Positions 55,262 to 64,000 are shown, counted from the first letter of the stretch. The stretch: 64,000 nucleotides of DNA from Companilactobacillus alimentarius DSM 20249 (GCF_002849895.1 NZ_CP018867.1:1178001-1242000), one strand, 5' to 3'. Program-made: numbers and translations. Notes: generated by a model from the letters alone, not told the origin.

Positions 55262-55319
55262 AAAAAGTGGGACATAACATAGCCTAATAAAGGGCTGAAA
55301 ATGTTATGTCTCGTTTTTT
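55262..55319 (+). terminator. Branched intrinsic terminator after the membrane protein gene
   Basis: GACATAACAT pairs with ATGTTATGTC and encloses a second small stem AGCC/GGCT. TTTTTT follows. The phrase GTGGGACATAACAT is, as I recall, a recurrent terminator element in lactobacillus genomes. Confidence 0.85.
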
Positions 55320-55839
55320 ATTCCAAATTACCCAAAACCTATACCGATTATATTCATTTAACCACTCTATCAACATTTAAAGACATTTTGTCATAAAAAA
55401 AGCATACATACCACTCATGAAATAGATGATATGAATAAATAATTTCATATTAGATTCATTTGACTATTTAAATTCAATATAATTTCAAAAATTATTAATT
55501 AATCTTTATTGCTGTTTACAAATTCCATTTTTAATATCAAAATCGTAACAAAAAAGAATCTTCAAATTTTTTCAAGCCGAGAAACCCTATTATAACAAGC
55601 TTCAGACAACATATTCATAATTCTTAATTATTTAAGATATTTCCAAATCAATACTATTAATGCAACATTTTTTATTATTAGCCATTCTAATTCACTTTAG
55701 GAAAAAGCTTTTTACAAAACTTGAATCAAAAAAGACATCGAATCATATTACACTATGAATTGTATTAAGGAAACACCTCATATATCTAATAAATATTTAA
55801 GTACATACGGCAGTGTACATAGAGATTGATATATAAAAT
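55320..55839. other. Very AT-rich gene-free stretch (about 520 bases)
   Basis: I see no open frame of useful length with a ribosome site, no tRNA, and no strong hairpin. Short phrases such as CATAAAAA-AGC-TACATA recur here (55392) and upstream of the SLAP-like gene (56480), which could mean it is decayed upstream sequence of a lost paralogue. That is only a suggestion. Confidence 0.4.
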
Positions 55840-55876
55840 AAAAAAAGACATTTATGGTCGGCATACCATAAACATC
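55840..55876 (-). terminator. Intrinsic terminator of the 55914 gene
   Basis: On the minus strand GATGTTTATGGT pairs with ACCATAAATGTC around ATGCCG, then TTTTTTTT. Confidence 0.88.
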
Positions 55877-55913
55877 TTAATTAAGAATTCACACACATAG
55901 AATTGAATTTAAA

Positions 55914-56429
55914 TTAGTTAATAGAACTTTTTACTTGTTGTTCAGTTACATCAAACATGGCAACATATTGATCAGTAGCAACACGTACGAAAGGCATACC
56001 TTGAGATGTATAAATTGCAGAGTCGGAATACCATTTAGTTCCGGAAGCAAGTGATACGTCTGTTCTTTGTTTCAAATTATGATCATAAACACGTACAGAC
56101 CCATTATCGTCAGATGATTGAACTTTAATAATCATTTGGCGTTTTTTGTATGCAAAACTATCATTTGTACTCAAAAACTGATTCGGAGCAACTTGGAAAT
56201 ACTCATTGCCATTGATTTTTTCTAACTTATTAACTTTCCAAGTACTGTCCTTATCGACGGAAATATTGGTCTTATTACCATTCTGATCATAAACAGAAGC
56301 TGCCTGTTCTGTAACTTGAGCATAGTTTCCTGTCGTTACAGATTGAGCATTAACATCAGTAACACTAGCGGTTGCAGCGATACTGCCCCCAAATAATGCA
56401 CATACTAAAAGAGCAATAGATTTTTTCAT
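55914..56429 (-). CDS. Secreted SLAP-like surface protein 1
   Basis: A 171-residue exported protein with a signal peptide (residues 1-29, ending near DVNAQS) and two SLAP-like modules (about 33-90 and 98-165). The repeating phrases are NGNEYFQVAPNQFLSTNDSF and MPFVRVATDQYVAMFDV. There is no enzymatic domain. It is a paralogue of the next gene upstream (56759-57265). SLAP modules are thought to bind wall polysaccharide. It may contribute to a surface coat. A 9-bp hairpin in its upstream region (GCTATTTTT/AAAAATAGC, about 56470-56493) might affect expression. Confidence 0.75.
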   Translation of the reverse strand: MKKSIALLVCALFGGSIAATASVTDVNAQSVTTGNYAQVTEQAASVYDQNGNKTNISVDKDSTWKVNKLEKINGNEYFQVAPNQFLSTNDSFAYKKRQMIIKVQSSDDNGSVRVYDHNLKQRTDVSLASGTKWYSDSAIYTSQGMPFVRVATDQYVAMFDVTEQQVKSSIN

Positions 56430-56715
56430 AATTATACCTCACTATAATTTAATAATTTAAGTCCCTCGGCTATTTTTTGGCATAAAAATAGCGTACATAA
56501 GATTGATTCTTTCATATAAAATAAAACTATAACAATTCACACATTTGCCTATATTTTTTATCGGCATATCTATAAGCAACTTAATAGTACAAGGATTCGA
56601 CACATTTTTCAACATATTTCTCTCTATAATGATATATAATTCTATTAATTTTTTTATATAATCAATATTCCTATGCAGTTGGAAACGTTTAAAAAGGTAA
56701 AAAATTATTTTAATA
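56430..56715. other. Gap upstream of SLAP-like gene 1
   Basis: About 285 AT-rich bases. It holds the gene's GAGGT ribosome site, the hairpin GCTATTTTT/AAAAATAGC about 40-60 bases before the start, and a cre-like TTGGAAACGTTTAAA near 56678 (14 of 15). No gene was found. Confidence 0.4.
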
Positions 56716-56755
56716 AAAAGAGCATTCTAGTATATTCCTAGAGTGCCCTTTTTAT
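56715..56755 (-). terminator. Intrinsic terminator of SLAP-like gene 2
   Basis: On the minus strand GGGCACTCTAG pairs with CTAGAATGCTC (mismatches at one or two places), then TTTTTA. Confidence 0.75.
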
Positions 56756-56758
56756 AAA

Positions 56759-57265
56759 CTAGTATTTTTCTGTAAATTGTTGCTGTATGACGTACCACAT
56801 TCCTACATATTCATTAGTTGCCACACGAACGAATGGCATACCTTCTGAAGTCGTGATTACACGATCAGAATACCAGGATGTATTCGGTGCCAGTGCAACT
56901 TTGGTACTTTCAACAAGATTATGATTATAGACAGGAACATCGCCATCATCACTCGAAACCTTGATGACCTCTGGTCTGTTGCGATAAACAAAGCTATCAT
57001 TTGAACTCAAGAACTCATTAGTAGCTACTTGATAATAATCGTTTCCATTTACAGTAACCGTCTTCCCAAGATACCAGTCACTACCCTTTGGCTCTGACTT
57101 TCCAAGAGATAATCCAAATGAATTATATAGTTGAGCAGAACGTACATCAACTTCTACAAAATTACCGCTAGTCACGGATTCAGCCTTGACACTATGGACG
57201 GATAAAATCGAAAAGGTTAAACCCAGCAAAGCGACCAATAATGTCACCATTACTTTTCTTTTCAT
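56759..57265 (-). CDS. Secreted SLAP-like surface protein 2
   Basis: A 168-residue exported protein with a signal peptide (residues 1-28, ending HSVKAES) followed by two SLAP-like modules. NGNDYYQVATNEFLSSNDSF and MPFVRVATNEYVGMWYV align directly with its neighbour, so the pair arose by tandem duplication. The modules also resemble those of the 4052 protein. It has its own terminator and lies about 110 bases after an XRE/TPR regulator on the same strand. Control by that regulator is inference. Confidence 0.75.
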   Translation of the reverse strand: MKRKVMVTLLVALLGLTFSILSVHSVKAESVTSGNFVEVDVRSAQLYNSFGLSLGKSEPKGSDWYLGKTVTVNGNDYYQVATNEFLSSNDSFVYRNRPEVIKVSSDDGDVPVYNHNLVESTKVALAPNTSWYSDRVITTSEGMPFVRVATNEYVGMWYVIQQQFTEKY

Positions 57266-57350
57266 AATTTAAACTTCCTTAGTCTCCTTAGACTTAATCA
57301 ATTATAATTTGTTTAAACATGTTTTACAAAAATTAGCTATTTTATTGATA

Positions 57351-57391
57351 AAAAAATAAACCATCTAAGGTATTCCCTAATGATTTATTTC
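57351..57391 (-). terminator. Intrinsic terminator of the XRE/TPR regulator gene
   Basis: On the minus strand AAATAAA pairs with TTTATTT around further inner pairs, then a long T run. The stem overlaps the gene's last codons. Confidence 0.65.
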
Positions 57392-58213
57392 TTTTAATAA
57401 ATTCTTATTTTGATTAAACTTTGCTAAATAATAGGCCAAATTATAATAATCATCGTATTGATCTTTTTTATCAGGATCATTTTTAACGGCACATGCAGCA
57501 CTGTAATTTAATTCGTCCAAGAAATATGAAGTATGATTTCTTTGTGCGTAATTCAATCCACAGTGACTAAAACGATATGCTTTTTGATAAAGCTTCATAT
57601 CAATGAAAGACTTGGCAAGAGTCTTACAAAGAAACAATACTTCTAACTCATTAGCATTTGGTATTTCTAATTTTTCTTCAAAGGAATCACTAATCATTTG
57701 AAAATAATACTGAGCTCGATCAATATGACTTTGTTTCAAATATCCTAATCCCTTGAACAAATAAGCTAGTAGTGTGTATATGTCATCATTAGCTGATTTA
57801 GTTAATTGTAGAACTTTATCTAATGTAAACAAAGATTCATCAATATTATTTTTTTGATATTCAACAATTCCTATTATTAATTCATATTGTTTCATATCGT
57901 TATTATTGAGTTTCCCTTGTAAACTAGACATTTTTTGATCAATTTCATTTAATTTGAACGACAAAGCATCATGCTCAATTTTGTCCAGAGCACTCTCCTT
58001 TTCAACTGAATCCCGACTTGAAAAGTCACTAAAAACATCATTCAACGACAAATTCAATTTCAAACAAATCTTGATTAAAATGTTTACCGTTGGAGCTGTA
58101 TTATGCTTTTCTATCTTGCTAATTGTGTTTTGAGTGCAAATATCGTCGGCCAACTCGATTTGCGTCAAATTCATTTCTCGTCTTTTATTATAAATAATAG
58201 ATCCAAGAAACAA
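57377..58213 (-). CDS. XRE-type regulator with TPR domain (RRNPP/PlcR-like)
   Basis: The N-terminal helix-turn-helix (NKRREMNLTQIELADDICTQ, recognition part NTISKIEKHNTAPTV; residues about 5-60) is followed by about 215 residues of helical repeats such as YFQMISDSF and YQKAYRFSHCGLNYAQ. This is the build of RRNPP regulators that bind short secreted peptides. I favour the TTG at 58213 (278 residues, FLGSIIYNKRR), since GGGAG lies 8 bases before it; the ATG at 58228 would place that site inside the gene. No peptide gene was found beside it. Confidence 0.8.
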   Translation of the reverse strand: MFLGSIIYNKRREMNLTQIELADDICTQNTISKIEKHNTAPTVNILIKICLKLNLSLNDVFSDFSSRDSVEKESALDKIEHDALSFKLNEIDQKMSSLQGKLNNNDMKQYELIIGIVEYQKNNIDESLFTLDKVLQLTKSANDDIYTLLAYLFKGLGYLKQSHIDRAQYYFQMISDSFEEKLEIPNANELEVLFLCKTLAKSFIDMKLYQKAYRFSHCGLNYAQRNHTSYFLDELNYSAACAVKNDPDKKDQYDDYYNLAYYLAKFNQNKNLLKEINH

Positions 58214-58517
58214 GAACAACACTCCCATCTATCTAATATCAATATTTATCAGTAATACTATACCACCTTATAAAAAAATATATACTTCATTTAATGTTAT
58301 TAATGTTAAATTTTAAATACATAATTATGATATAACGACTATTTAATGAATTAAACAGTGATATTAAGGCGATTTTTTAAAATTTAGTTGTATTATTTTA
58401 ATTTTCTCAAAAATTAATTAAAAGATTCAAAACTGACTCTAATAAGCTACAAAATTAGCCTAAAAAAATTGAAACTAGTATTATGAATAGTAACGTATAT
58501 AAAAGGAGTAATTGAAA

Positions 58518-59507
58518 GTGACAGAATCAACATTTTGGTCGCAAATAGCAAAAAAAGCTAAAAAACAACAGCGACCTTTCTTTACCATGGCGCCTATGGA
58601 GGCTGTAAGCAATACCGTTTTTCGTCAAGTCATTGCTAAAGCAAGTGCACCAGATACTTTCTTTAGTGAATTCGTTTATGCTAAAGGAATAACTGATAAA
58701 ACAACTAAATTTCCAGTTGACGGACGACTTTTTATTGATCCTAGAGAACAAAAGAAACCAGTCGTTCAACTTTGGGGAGATGTCGCCAGTGACTTTGCTA
58801 GTGGAGCTGAATTTTTAAAAAGCCATGGCTTTTCAGCTGTGGATATAAATACCGGCTGTCCAGATAAAACAGTTATTAAAAATCATGGTGGCACTTACTT
58901 GATTCGCAATCCAGAAAAAATTGACGATATTGTTGCTGCTACTAAACAATCTAATCTGGCCGTTAGTATCAAAACTCGATTAGGATATAGTAAAGTTGAT
59001 GAATTTAACAGTTGGATTCCTAAGCTTTTGAGCCAACAAACTGATCTTCTAACTGTCCATTTGAGAACTAAGATGGAAATGAGTAAAGTTCCTGCGCATT
59101 ATGAAGTAATTGATGATCTTATTAAAATGCGTGATGAAATTGCTCCACAAACTTTATTGCAGATTAATGGCGATATTCCCGATTACCAAGCTGGGCTCAA
59201 ATTAGCTCAAGAACACCCCGGTCTCGATGGCATTATGATTGGTCGTGGAGTTTTTGCCAATCCTTTTGCCTTTGAACAAAATCAAAAAAAACATTCTTTG
59301 AATGAATTATTAAGCTTGTTACGTATGCAACTCGATTTGTTTGACGACTTTGCCACACACTATGATGTTCCGCGTTTTCCATCATTAAAACGTTTCTTTA
59401 AAATCTATGCTCGTCCTGAATTGGGTGCTATTGACTTACGTAATGAAATGATGCAAGCTAAATCAACTGATGAAGTCCGTCAGATTCTAGATGATTTTCA
59501 GAAATAG
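58518..59507 (+). CDS. dus: tRNA-dihydrouridine synthase
   Basis: FMN enzyme that reduces specific uridines of tRNA. It has MAPMEAVSNTVFRQVIAKA (FMN site), NTGCPDKTVIKNHGGTYLI with the catalytic Cys, VSIKTRLGY, LTVHLRTKMEMSKVPAHY and GIMIGRGVFANPF. Compared with DusB the catalytic loop and HLRT segment are somewhat different, as in the Gram-positive branch. The start is most likely the GTG at 58518 (329 residues), 9 bases after AAAGGAG; a TTG two codons earlier is too close to that site. Confidence 0.92.
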   Translation: MTESTFWSQIAKKAKKQQRPFFTMAPMEAVSNTVFRQVIAKASAPDTFFSEFVYAKGITDKTTKFPVDGRLFIDPREQKKPVVQLWGDVASDFASGAEFLKSHGFSAVDINTGCPDKTVIKNHGGTYLIRNPEKIDDIVAATKQSNLAVSIKTRLGYSKVDEFNSWIPKLLSQQTDLLTVHLRTKMEMSKVPAHYEVIDDLIKMRDEIAPQTLLQINGDIPDYQAGLKLAQEHPGLDGIMIGRGVFANPFAFEQNQKKHSLNELLSLLRMQLDLFDDFATHYDVPRFPSLKRFFKIYARPELGAIDLRNEMMQAKSTDEVRQILDDFQK

Positions 59508-59508
59508 A

Positions 59509-59554
59509 TAAAAAATAAGAGGAACAACCACAATGGTTATTCCTCTTATTTTTA
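59509..59554. terminator. Intrinsic terminator of dus
   Basis: AAAATAAGAGGAACAACC pairs with GGTTATTCCTCTTATTTT (one wobble), followed by TATC. A and T runs are present on both sides. Confidence 0.9.
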
Positions 59555-59574
59555 TCTAAATTTGTTTAAACAGA

Positions 59575-59660
59575 TGCGGGTAAGAAGATTCGAACTTCCA
59601 CGGAGATAATTCTCCACAAGATCCTTAGTCTTGCGCGTCTGCCAATTCCGCCATACCCGC
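59575..59660 (-). tRNA. tRNA-Leu (anticodon AAG)
   Basis: On the minus strand the acceptor GCGGGTA pairs with TACCCGC. The anticodon stem CAAGA/TCTTG encloses CTAAGGA, giving anticodon AAG. A long variable arm (TGGAGAATTATCTCC) marks a class II tRNA. CCA is not encoded. Confidence 0.95.
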
Positions 59661-59708
59661 ATGCAACAGAAACTATTATACATATAATCAAATAAATTAT
59701 CAAGATGA

Positions 59709-60164
59709 TTATTTAATATCTCGTAAATAGACTAATTTTCCATGACATTTACCACAAACATAACGTTTAGTATCAATTCTTCGTACCCTTCGATAGATTG
59801 TTTGACAGTGACTACATTGATATAAGTGATAATTTTTAGATCTTACAGTGCGCTGGATTGGTGAATAGCGTAGACCATCCACCTGTTTTAAAAGTACCTT
59901 GAAACTATGATCTCGATGTTGAGCTGGCAAGCCATCATTATACAAATGATAATGACACAATTCATGTTTAATGACCCCTACCAATGTCTCATAACCAAAT
60001 TGTCGATAAATTTTAGGGTTGATATCAATATTACGATCACGTAAATGAAATCTCCCACCAGTGGTTTTTAAACGGTTATTAAAATATGCCTGATGAACAA
60101 AAGGCTTCCCAAAATATTCTTGAGAAACCTTCTTCACTAATTCATTTAATTCTAAATCAGACAT
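59709..60164 (-). CDS. SprT-like zinc metalloprotease-fold protein
   Basis: A 151-residue protein with the HExxH-type zinc site in VGVIKHELCHYHLYND (about residues 66-81), with a further His nearby (QHRDHSF), and a C-terminal zinc ribbon with YQCSHCQTIY and YVCGKCHGKL. This matches the SprT/YdcK family; eukaryotic relatives (Spartan) digest DNA-protein crosslinks, and the bacterial role is unsettled. The gene follows the next one by a single base, so they are co-transcribed. It reads toward tRNA-Leu. Confidence 0.88.
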   Translation of the reverse strand: MSDLELNELVKKVSQEYFGKPFVHQAYFNNRLKTTGGRFHLRDRNIDINPKIYRQFGYETLVGVIKHELCHYHLYNDGLPAQHRDHSFKVLLKQVDGLRYSPIQRTVRSKNYHLYQCSHCQTIYRRVRRIDTKRYVCGKCHGKLVYLRDIK

Positions 60165-60165
60165 A

Positions 60166-60600
60166 TTAAGCTAAATCAGTCAACTTTTGAATTAATTTTG
60201 AAAACTTATCCATTGCTTCATCTTGTTCTTTTTCAGAAGCGTCAAATCTATGACGGTCAATTTTTTTATCATCGCCAATACTATCAGTCATTTCACCACA
60301 AGCTTCAACATACTTTCTAAAGGCTGAAACCAATGTGATATGCGTCCCCATTAATCTTGCAGGAGCGCGACCCTTATCTAATTTAGCAAGTGTCTCTTGA
60401 TACTTTTTAGTTCCAGAAGCAAAATCCTTTTGAATCTTTACATATTCTACGCTGTCAATTTGATCAACTTTACTACGATCCAGTGCATCACGAAGCTTCT
60501 CAAATTCAGGATTTAATTTATCTTGTTCTTCTTGAATAGTTTGAACAGTTGCATTAATCAAATTACCATATTGCATTGCTTTTTTTTGTGCAGCATTCAT
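60166..60600 (-). CDS. Helical hypothetical protein, 144 residues
   Basis: I do not recognise this protein with confidence. It is highly charged and predicted almost all alpha-helical, with coiled-coil character (EEQDKLNPEFEKLRDALDRSK and YQETLAKLDKGRAPARL). It has no signal, membrane segment or catalytic motif. It starts behind GAGGTAA and is one base ahead of the SprT-like gene, and 5 bases after the glycosyltransferase gene. YlbF-like helical proteins are a weak comparison. Confidence 0.6.
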   Translation of the reverse strand: MNAAQKKAMQYGNLINATVQTIQEEQDKLNPEFEKLRDALDRSKVDQIDSVEYVKIQKDFASGTKKYQETLAKLDKGRAPARLMGTHITLVSAFRKYVEACGEMTDSIGDDKKIDRHRFDASEKEQDEAMDKFSKLIQKLTDLA

Positions 60601-60605
60601 AACAG

Positions 60606-61586
60606 TTACCTCTTATTTTCTTGTTGTGTCTTCTCAGTATAAATATCTCTTTCAATTGTAAATCTAGGGCGACCTTTAACTTCACTAAAGATTTTACCGA
60701 CATATTCGCCAATCACACTAATACTAATTAATTGTACACCACCGAGTGCCCAAATAGATATCATTAGTGATGACCAACCTTCGACAACGTTTCCGTTGAT
60801 TTTTTGAACCAAACTATAGATCAACAATACGATACTAATCAAAACGATGAAAAATCCTAATCCCATAATCATCTTAATCGGAACAATTGAAAAAGAAGTA
60901 ATTCCATCAATTGCAAACTTGATCATTTTACGCAAAGGATATTTCGAAACGCCGGCAAAACGCTCCTTGCGGGCATAAAATACTTTAGCTGATTTAAAAC
61001 CTACCAAAGGCACGATTCCTCGCAAAAATAAATTACGTTCTTTATAGCTCAACAACACCTTGCAAGCACGTTGGCTCATTAGTCGATAGTCAGCGGAATC
61101 CGGTACTAACTTAACGCCTAGAAACCCCATGAAACGGTAGAACATTTCTGCCGTCCCACGTTTAAAAGCTGTATCAGTATCACGATTATTCCTAACCCCG
61201 TAAACAATTTCTGCACCTTGTAAATATTCGTTAACCATTTTCGGTATGGCATTAACATCATCTTGTAAATCGGCATCTATCGTTATAACGGCATCAGAAT
61301 CTTCTGAGGCTGTTGTTACACCTGCTAATAAGGCCCCTTGGTGACCAAAATTACGACTCAATTTCACACCTGAAACGCAATTATATTTATCAGAAAATTC
61401 GGAAATCAAAGCCCAAGTTTTGTCTTTGCTGCCATCGTCAACGAATACAATTTTACTATTTTTGGAAATTTTACTGGCATTCATTAATCCAGATAAAATA
61501 TTTGTCAATTCTTTTGTAGTTTCATGTAGCACTTCTTCCTCGTTATAACAAGGAACGACAATGCTTAATTTCACTCCATCAGACAT
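60606..61586 (-). CDS. Family 2 glycosyltransferase with C-terminal membrane helices (GtrB/DPM-like)
   Basis: A 326-residue enzyme that likely charges undecaprenyl phosphate with a sugar from a nucleotide donor. The GT-A domain has LSIVVPCYNEEEVLHET, VFVDDGSKDKTWALI, VITIDADLQDDV (metal-binding DxD type) and VYGVRNNRDTD. Two membrane segments follow (about 235-258 and 272-292). Its ATG immediately follows the stop of the polytopic gene upstream (TAAATG). Together with that gene and perhaps GtrA at 13258, it fits a three-part wall glycosylation system (inference). Confidence 0.9.
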   Translation of the reverse strand: MSDGVKLSIVVPCYNEEEVLHETTKELTNILSGLMNASKISKNSKIVFVDDGSKDKTWALISEFSDKYNCVSGVKLSRNFGHQGALLAGVTTASEDSDAVITIDADLQDDVNAIPKMVNEYLQGAEIVYGVRNNRDTDTAFKRGTAEMFYRFMGFLGVKLVPDSADYRLMSQRACKVLLSYKERNLFLRGIVPLVGFKSAKVFYARKERFAGVSKYPLRKMIKFAIDGITSFSIVPIKMIMGLGFFIVLISIVLLIYSLVQKINGNVVEGWSSLMISIWALGGVQLISISVIGEYVGKIFSEVKGRPRFTIERDIYTEKTQQENKR

Positions 61587-63038
61587 TTATTTCGTCTCCC
61601 GCTTTAATTTAATGAAATCACAACAACTATACAATCCTAAACCAGCTAAAATAGCCACTATCGGTAAGAATTCAAGTCGATATCGTCCTTGGACTTCAAT
61701 TAATAATTGTACAACGGCATACGCCATAAGTGGCAAAATAACCAAGAATATTTTATTATTATCGAGTTTTAATCTAAAGAGTCTTATTGAACCGATCCAA
61801 GAAAATACTATCAGGATTACACTCCCCATGTATCCCAATAATTTAACTAAATTAGTCATTTTTAATGAATGAATCGTATCAAATCCTGTAAAGTCAATTG
61901 CCATTGATCTTCCAGCCCAGAGGGTCCGATTCTTTTGCCAGAACAATTTCAGCCAACCATGTGTAGCATTCAAATTGTTAACATTCTCATGAATGACCTT
62001 ATATTCCTTAGCACTCATTTTATTTCGACTAGCCTTAAGATCAAACCGATTGACCATCCCTTGATCATAAGAACCACTAGAATTTGCATCCAAACCAACT
62101 ACGAATTTCCATTCAGAATCCCGATTAGTTAAGCCATAAGAATTTAAGCCAGAATTTTTAATAGCTAAACTAGCTCCAGAAAAAATCATCTGGTAAATAA
62201 CTAGCGTGATTACTACTTTGACAATTCCCATCCAAGAAAATTTACCTTTGCTAATAAAGAGATACAACAAACCATAGACGATGATTCCGGCAATAACAAC
62301 TGGACCAATTGGACGAACAATACTCCCAATGGCTAATGTCAAGCCAGCTAAAATATAAGTCCAATATTTATCCTGCATAATCAAATAAAACGTCAACATA
62401 AACAGGAGCATCCCAATATATTGATTATCGGCTTGGCTATTTAAAGCAAACCAATCCAAGTCAATCATCAAAACAAAGACTGTCAAACGAGCTACTTTCA
62501 CTTTATTAAAAATCTGCATTGAAATTAAGTATGTCAAATATAGGATTAAAACTTGATAAATAATATTTAGAAATTGTATAGCAAAAACGTGTTCACCAAA
62601 TATTTTTACTACCGTCATAACGTAGACTAAAAAGCCCGTTTGATAAGCCCACTTAGCAAAATAATCATTATCGTAGCTGAATATACTTTTTCCTGCCAAA
62701 GCCTTTGGTGCTTTAGTCCAAAAAGTTTTGAAATCACTGACCTGCGTCTGCGGAACTAGCTTCAGCCAAATTAAGGCAACAATCAAAAAGATGAACAACA
62801 TGCTTATTAAAATTAGTCGATTCAAATTCTTATCGTCATCACGAATTCGATACAAAAGATACCCTATTGCACCAACAAAAATAATTGCACAAAGAAGAAC
62901 CAGTATGGTTAATACTGGTTCTGGTTTTAAATAATTTAATGTCAAGAATCCCCCCATTTGAATTAAAACAACTGATGTAAAAATTCCTAGACATATAAGC
63001 ACCAATTTACTAATTATACTTTGAAATCTGCTTAACAT
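61587..63038 (-). CDS. Polytopic membrane protein, GT-C-type glycosyltransferase candidate
   Basis: A 483-residue protein with about twelve hydrophobic segments. The first large outside loop holds VSDFKTFWTKAPKALAGK with an early Asp, and a late loop holds EVQGRYRLEFLPIVAILAG; this phrase recurs in GT-C sugar transferases that use lipid-linked donors. No clear family name can be given. It directly precedes the GT2 gene in one transcript, so it probably uses the lipid-linked sugar made by it. It begins 18 bases after the aminotransferase gene. Confidence 0.75.
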   Translation of the reverse strand: MLSRFQSIISKLVLICLGIFTSVVLIQMGGFLTLNYLKPEPVLTILVLLCAIIFVGAIGYLLYRIRDDDKNLNRLILISMLFIFLIVALIWLKLVPQTQVSDFKTFWTKAPKALAGKSIFSYDNDYFAKWAYQTGFLVYVMTVVKIFGEHVFAIQFLNIIYQVLILYLTYLISMQIFNKVKVARLTVFVLMIDLDWFALNSQADNQYIGMLLFMLTFYLIMQDKYWTYILAGLTLAIGSIVRPIGPVVIAGIIVYGLLYLFISKGKFSWMGIVKVVITLVIYQMIFSGASLAIKNSGLNSYGLTNRDSEWKFVVGLDANSSGSYDQGMVNRFDLKASRNKMSAKEYKVIHENVNNLNATHGWLKLFWQKNRTLWAGRSMAIDFTGFDTIHSLKMTNLVKLLGYMGSVILIVFSWIGSIRLFRLKLDNNKIFLVILPLMAYAVVQLLIEVQGRYRLEFLPIVAILAGLGLYSCCDFIKLKRETK

Positions 63039-63056
63039 ATTTACCCTTCTATGTTG

Positions 63057-64000
63057 CTATTTTTTCTGTCCTTTAGTGAAGTCTGCCAACTTCAAAAGAC
63101 ACTGAGAAATATCCTCCATACTTGCAGCATAGCTAAATCTCAAATGATTTTCGCCACCGATTCCAAAGAAACTACCTGGTAAAATTGCCAAATGCTCTTT
63201 TTCTAATAAATCGTTAGCAAATTTAACATCATCCTGTTCTAAATCTTCTGGAATCTTAGCAAATAAGTAGAAAGCACCGTTAGGCGTTGGACATTTAAAA
63301 CCTAATTTATTCAAACCACTCAACAACTTATCACGTCTTGCTTGATACTGCTCACGCATCGAAATAGGATCATCATAACCATTCTTATATGCTTCAATTG
63401 CTGCAAATTGAGTTATTGAGGTAATCGAAGTTGTAGCCAATTCATGAATCTTGTTGATCTGACTAATAATTTCAGCTGGACCACAAACGATTCCAAGACG
63501 CCATCCAGTCATTGCATGCGACTTAGACAATCCATTCATAACGATTGTCTGTTCAGGAAGAATATTTCCGAATGAAATATGTTTAAAATTATAAGTCAAT
63601 TCACTATAAATTTCGTCACTTATTACAAAAATATCACGATTTCTTAAAATATCAGCTAAAGCTTTTAATTCTTCTTCGGTATAACTAACACCAGTTGGAT
63701 TACTTGGGAAATTCAACAAGAATATCTTAATTCTAGGATTAGTTTCTAAGACATTTTTCAAAACATCTGGCGTTACTTTAAAGTTAGTTTTTGAAGTATC
63801 AATATAGACTGGTGAAGCCCCATTAAAGTCAGCATCTGGACCATAAATAGTGAAGGCTGGAGATGGAATTAATACTTCATCACCTGATTGCAAGATAGCA
63901 TTGAAGGCTGAAAAAACACCTTCAGTAACTCCAGTCGTTGCAACAATTTGTGTTTTAGGATCATAATTTAGATCATATTTATCATGTAGATATTTCGAAA
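63057..64000 (-). CDS. Class I/II aminotransferase, N-terminus cut by window edge
   Basis: The frame stays open to the right edge, so 314 residues are visible and perhaps 70-80 are missing. It shows VATTGVTEGVFSAFNAIL, FLLNFPSNPTGVSY, the PLP region FVISDEIYSEL, and the Schiff-base Lys in MNGLSKSHAMTGWRLG. The C-terminal HLRFSYAAS has the substrate-carboxylate Arg. This is an aspartate/aromatic aminotransferase of the PatA/AraT type. The substrate is unknown. A shorter reading from 63893 would omit conserved residues and is not a real start. Confidence 0.92.
   Translation of the reverse strand, partial: SKYLHDKYDLNYDPKTQIVATTGVTEGVFSAFNAILQSGDEVLIPSPAFTIYGPDADFNGASPVYIDTSKTNFKVTPDVLKNVLETNPRIKIFLLNFPSNPTGVSYTEEELKALADILRNRDIFVISDEIYSELTYNFKHISFGNILPEQTIVMNGLSKSHAMTGWRLGIVCGPAEIISQINKIHELATTSITSITQFAAIEAYKNGYDDPISMREQYQARRDKLLSGLNKLGFKCPTPNGAFYLFAKIPEDLEQDDVKFANDLLEKEHLAILPGSFFGIGGENHLRFSYAASMEDISQCLLKLADFTKGQKK

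Noticed and set aside
55320..55839. Third non-coding RNA or lost SLAP gene in the AT-rich gap
   Set aside because: No nested helices, promoter-terminator pair or remnant coding similarity could be found by eye; only short shared phrases remain.

Overview
The window is an AT-rich chromosomal segment of a low-GC Gram-positive bacterium. The evidence points to Lactobacillaceae and, less certainly, to the Companilactobacillus (farciminis/alimentarius) group: mevalonate pathway genes, SLAP-type secreted surface proteins, CamS, GatCAB, class II aldolase, and AGGAGG-type ribosome binding sites. The species assignment is inference. Both ends cut genes: the 3' end of galT at the left edge and an aminotransferase at the right edge.

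Region by region. 1-5 kb: end of a galactose operon (galT, galR-like repressor), a DUF915 hydrolase, ilvE, a nucleoside deoxyribosyltransferase and a secreted SLAP/3D-domain wall protein with an 11-bp-phased array of WalR-like hexamers. 5.2-6.1 kb: two tandem copies of a structured non-coding RNA of about 365 nt on the minus strand. Each copy has its own promoter with a CcpA (cre) site on the -35 box, a long closing helix and an intrinsic terminator. 6-15 kb: mevalonate operon thl-mvaA-mvaS, galU-yihY-map, flavodoxin-gtrA and a UDP-GlcNAc 2-epimerase. 15-22 kb: fba, then a second, unrelated structured RNA candidate of about 355 nt on the plus strand. After it comes a rearranged block: an NADH oxidase truncated at its 3' end and joined to a diguanylate cyclase fragment, a GNAT gene, a stand-alone EAL gene, and an IS3-family (IS150-group) element abutting a second diguanylate cyclase fragment. 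22-35 kb: multicopper oxidase with a small membrane protein gene upstream, DUF3290/DUF421 pair, MarR regulator, tRNA-Arg, thioesterase, DEAD-box helicase, oxidoreductase, amino acid permease, and a group made of an orphan PTS EIIC, a DUF915 hydrolase and an AgrC/AgrA-type two-component system. 35-50 kb: a housekeeping run on the minus strand (pcrA-ligA-camS-gatCAB-dagK-rlmD; xpt-purK-like-purB). 50-64 kb: glucosaminidase, MFS transporter, cspA, rbsK, a polytopic membrane protein, two tandem secreted SLAP-like proteins next to an XRE/TPR (RRNPP-like) regulator, dus, tRNA-Leu, SprT-like protein, a GT2 glycosyltransferase with a polytopic partner, and the cut aminotransferase.

The items that ordinary annotation does not explain are the tandem CcpA-linked RNAs (5.2-6.06 kb) and the 16.5-16.9 kb RNA. 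Both are supported by complementary helices, and the second also by strand-specific wobble pairs. Other points of note are the decayed cyclic-di-GMP locus, the phased WalR-like array, a degenerate PurK-like protein in a purine operon, and a long nested inverted repeat downstream of purB. No CRISPR array, prophage, rRNA gene or replication origin was seen.
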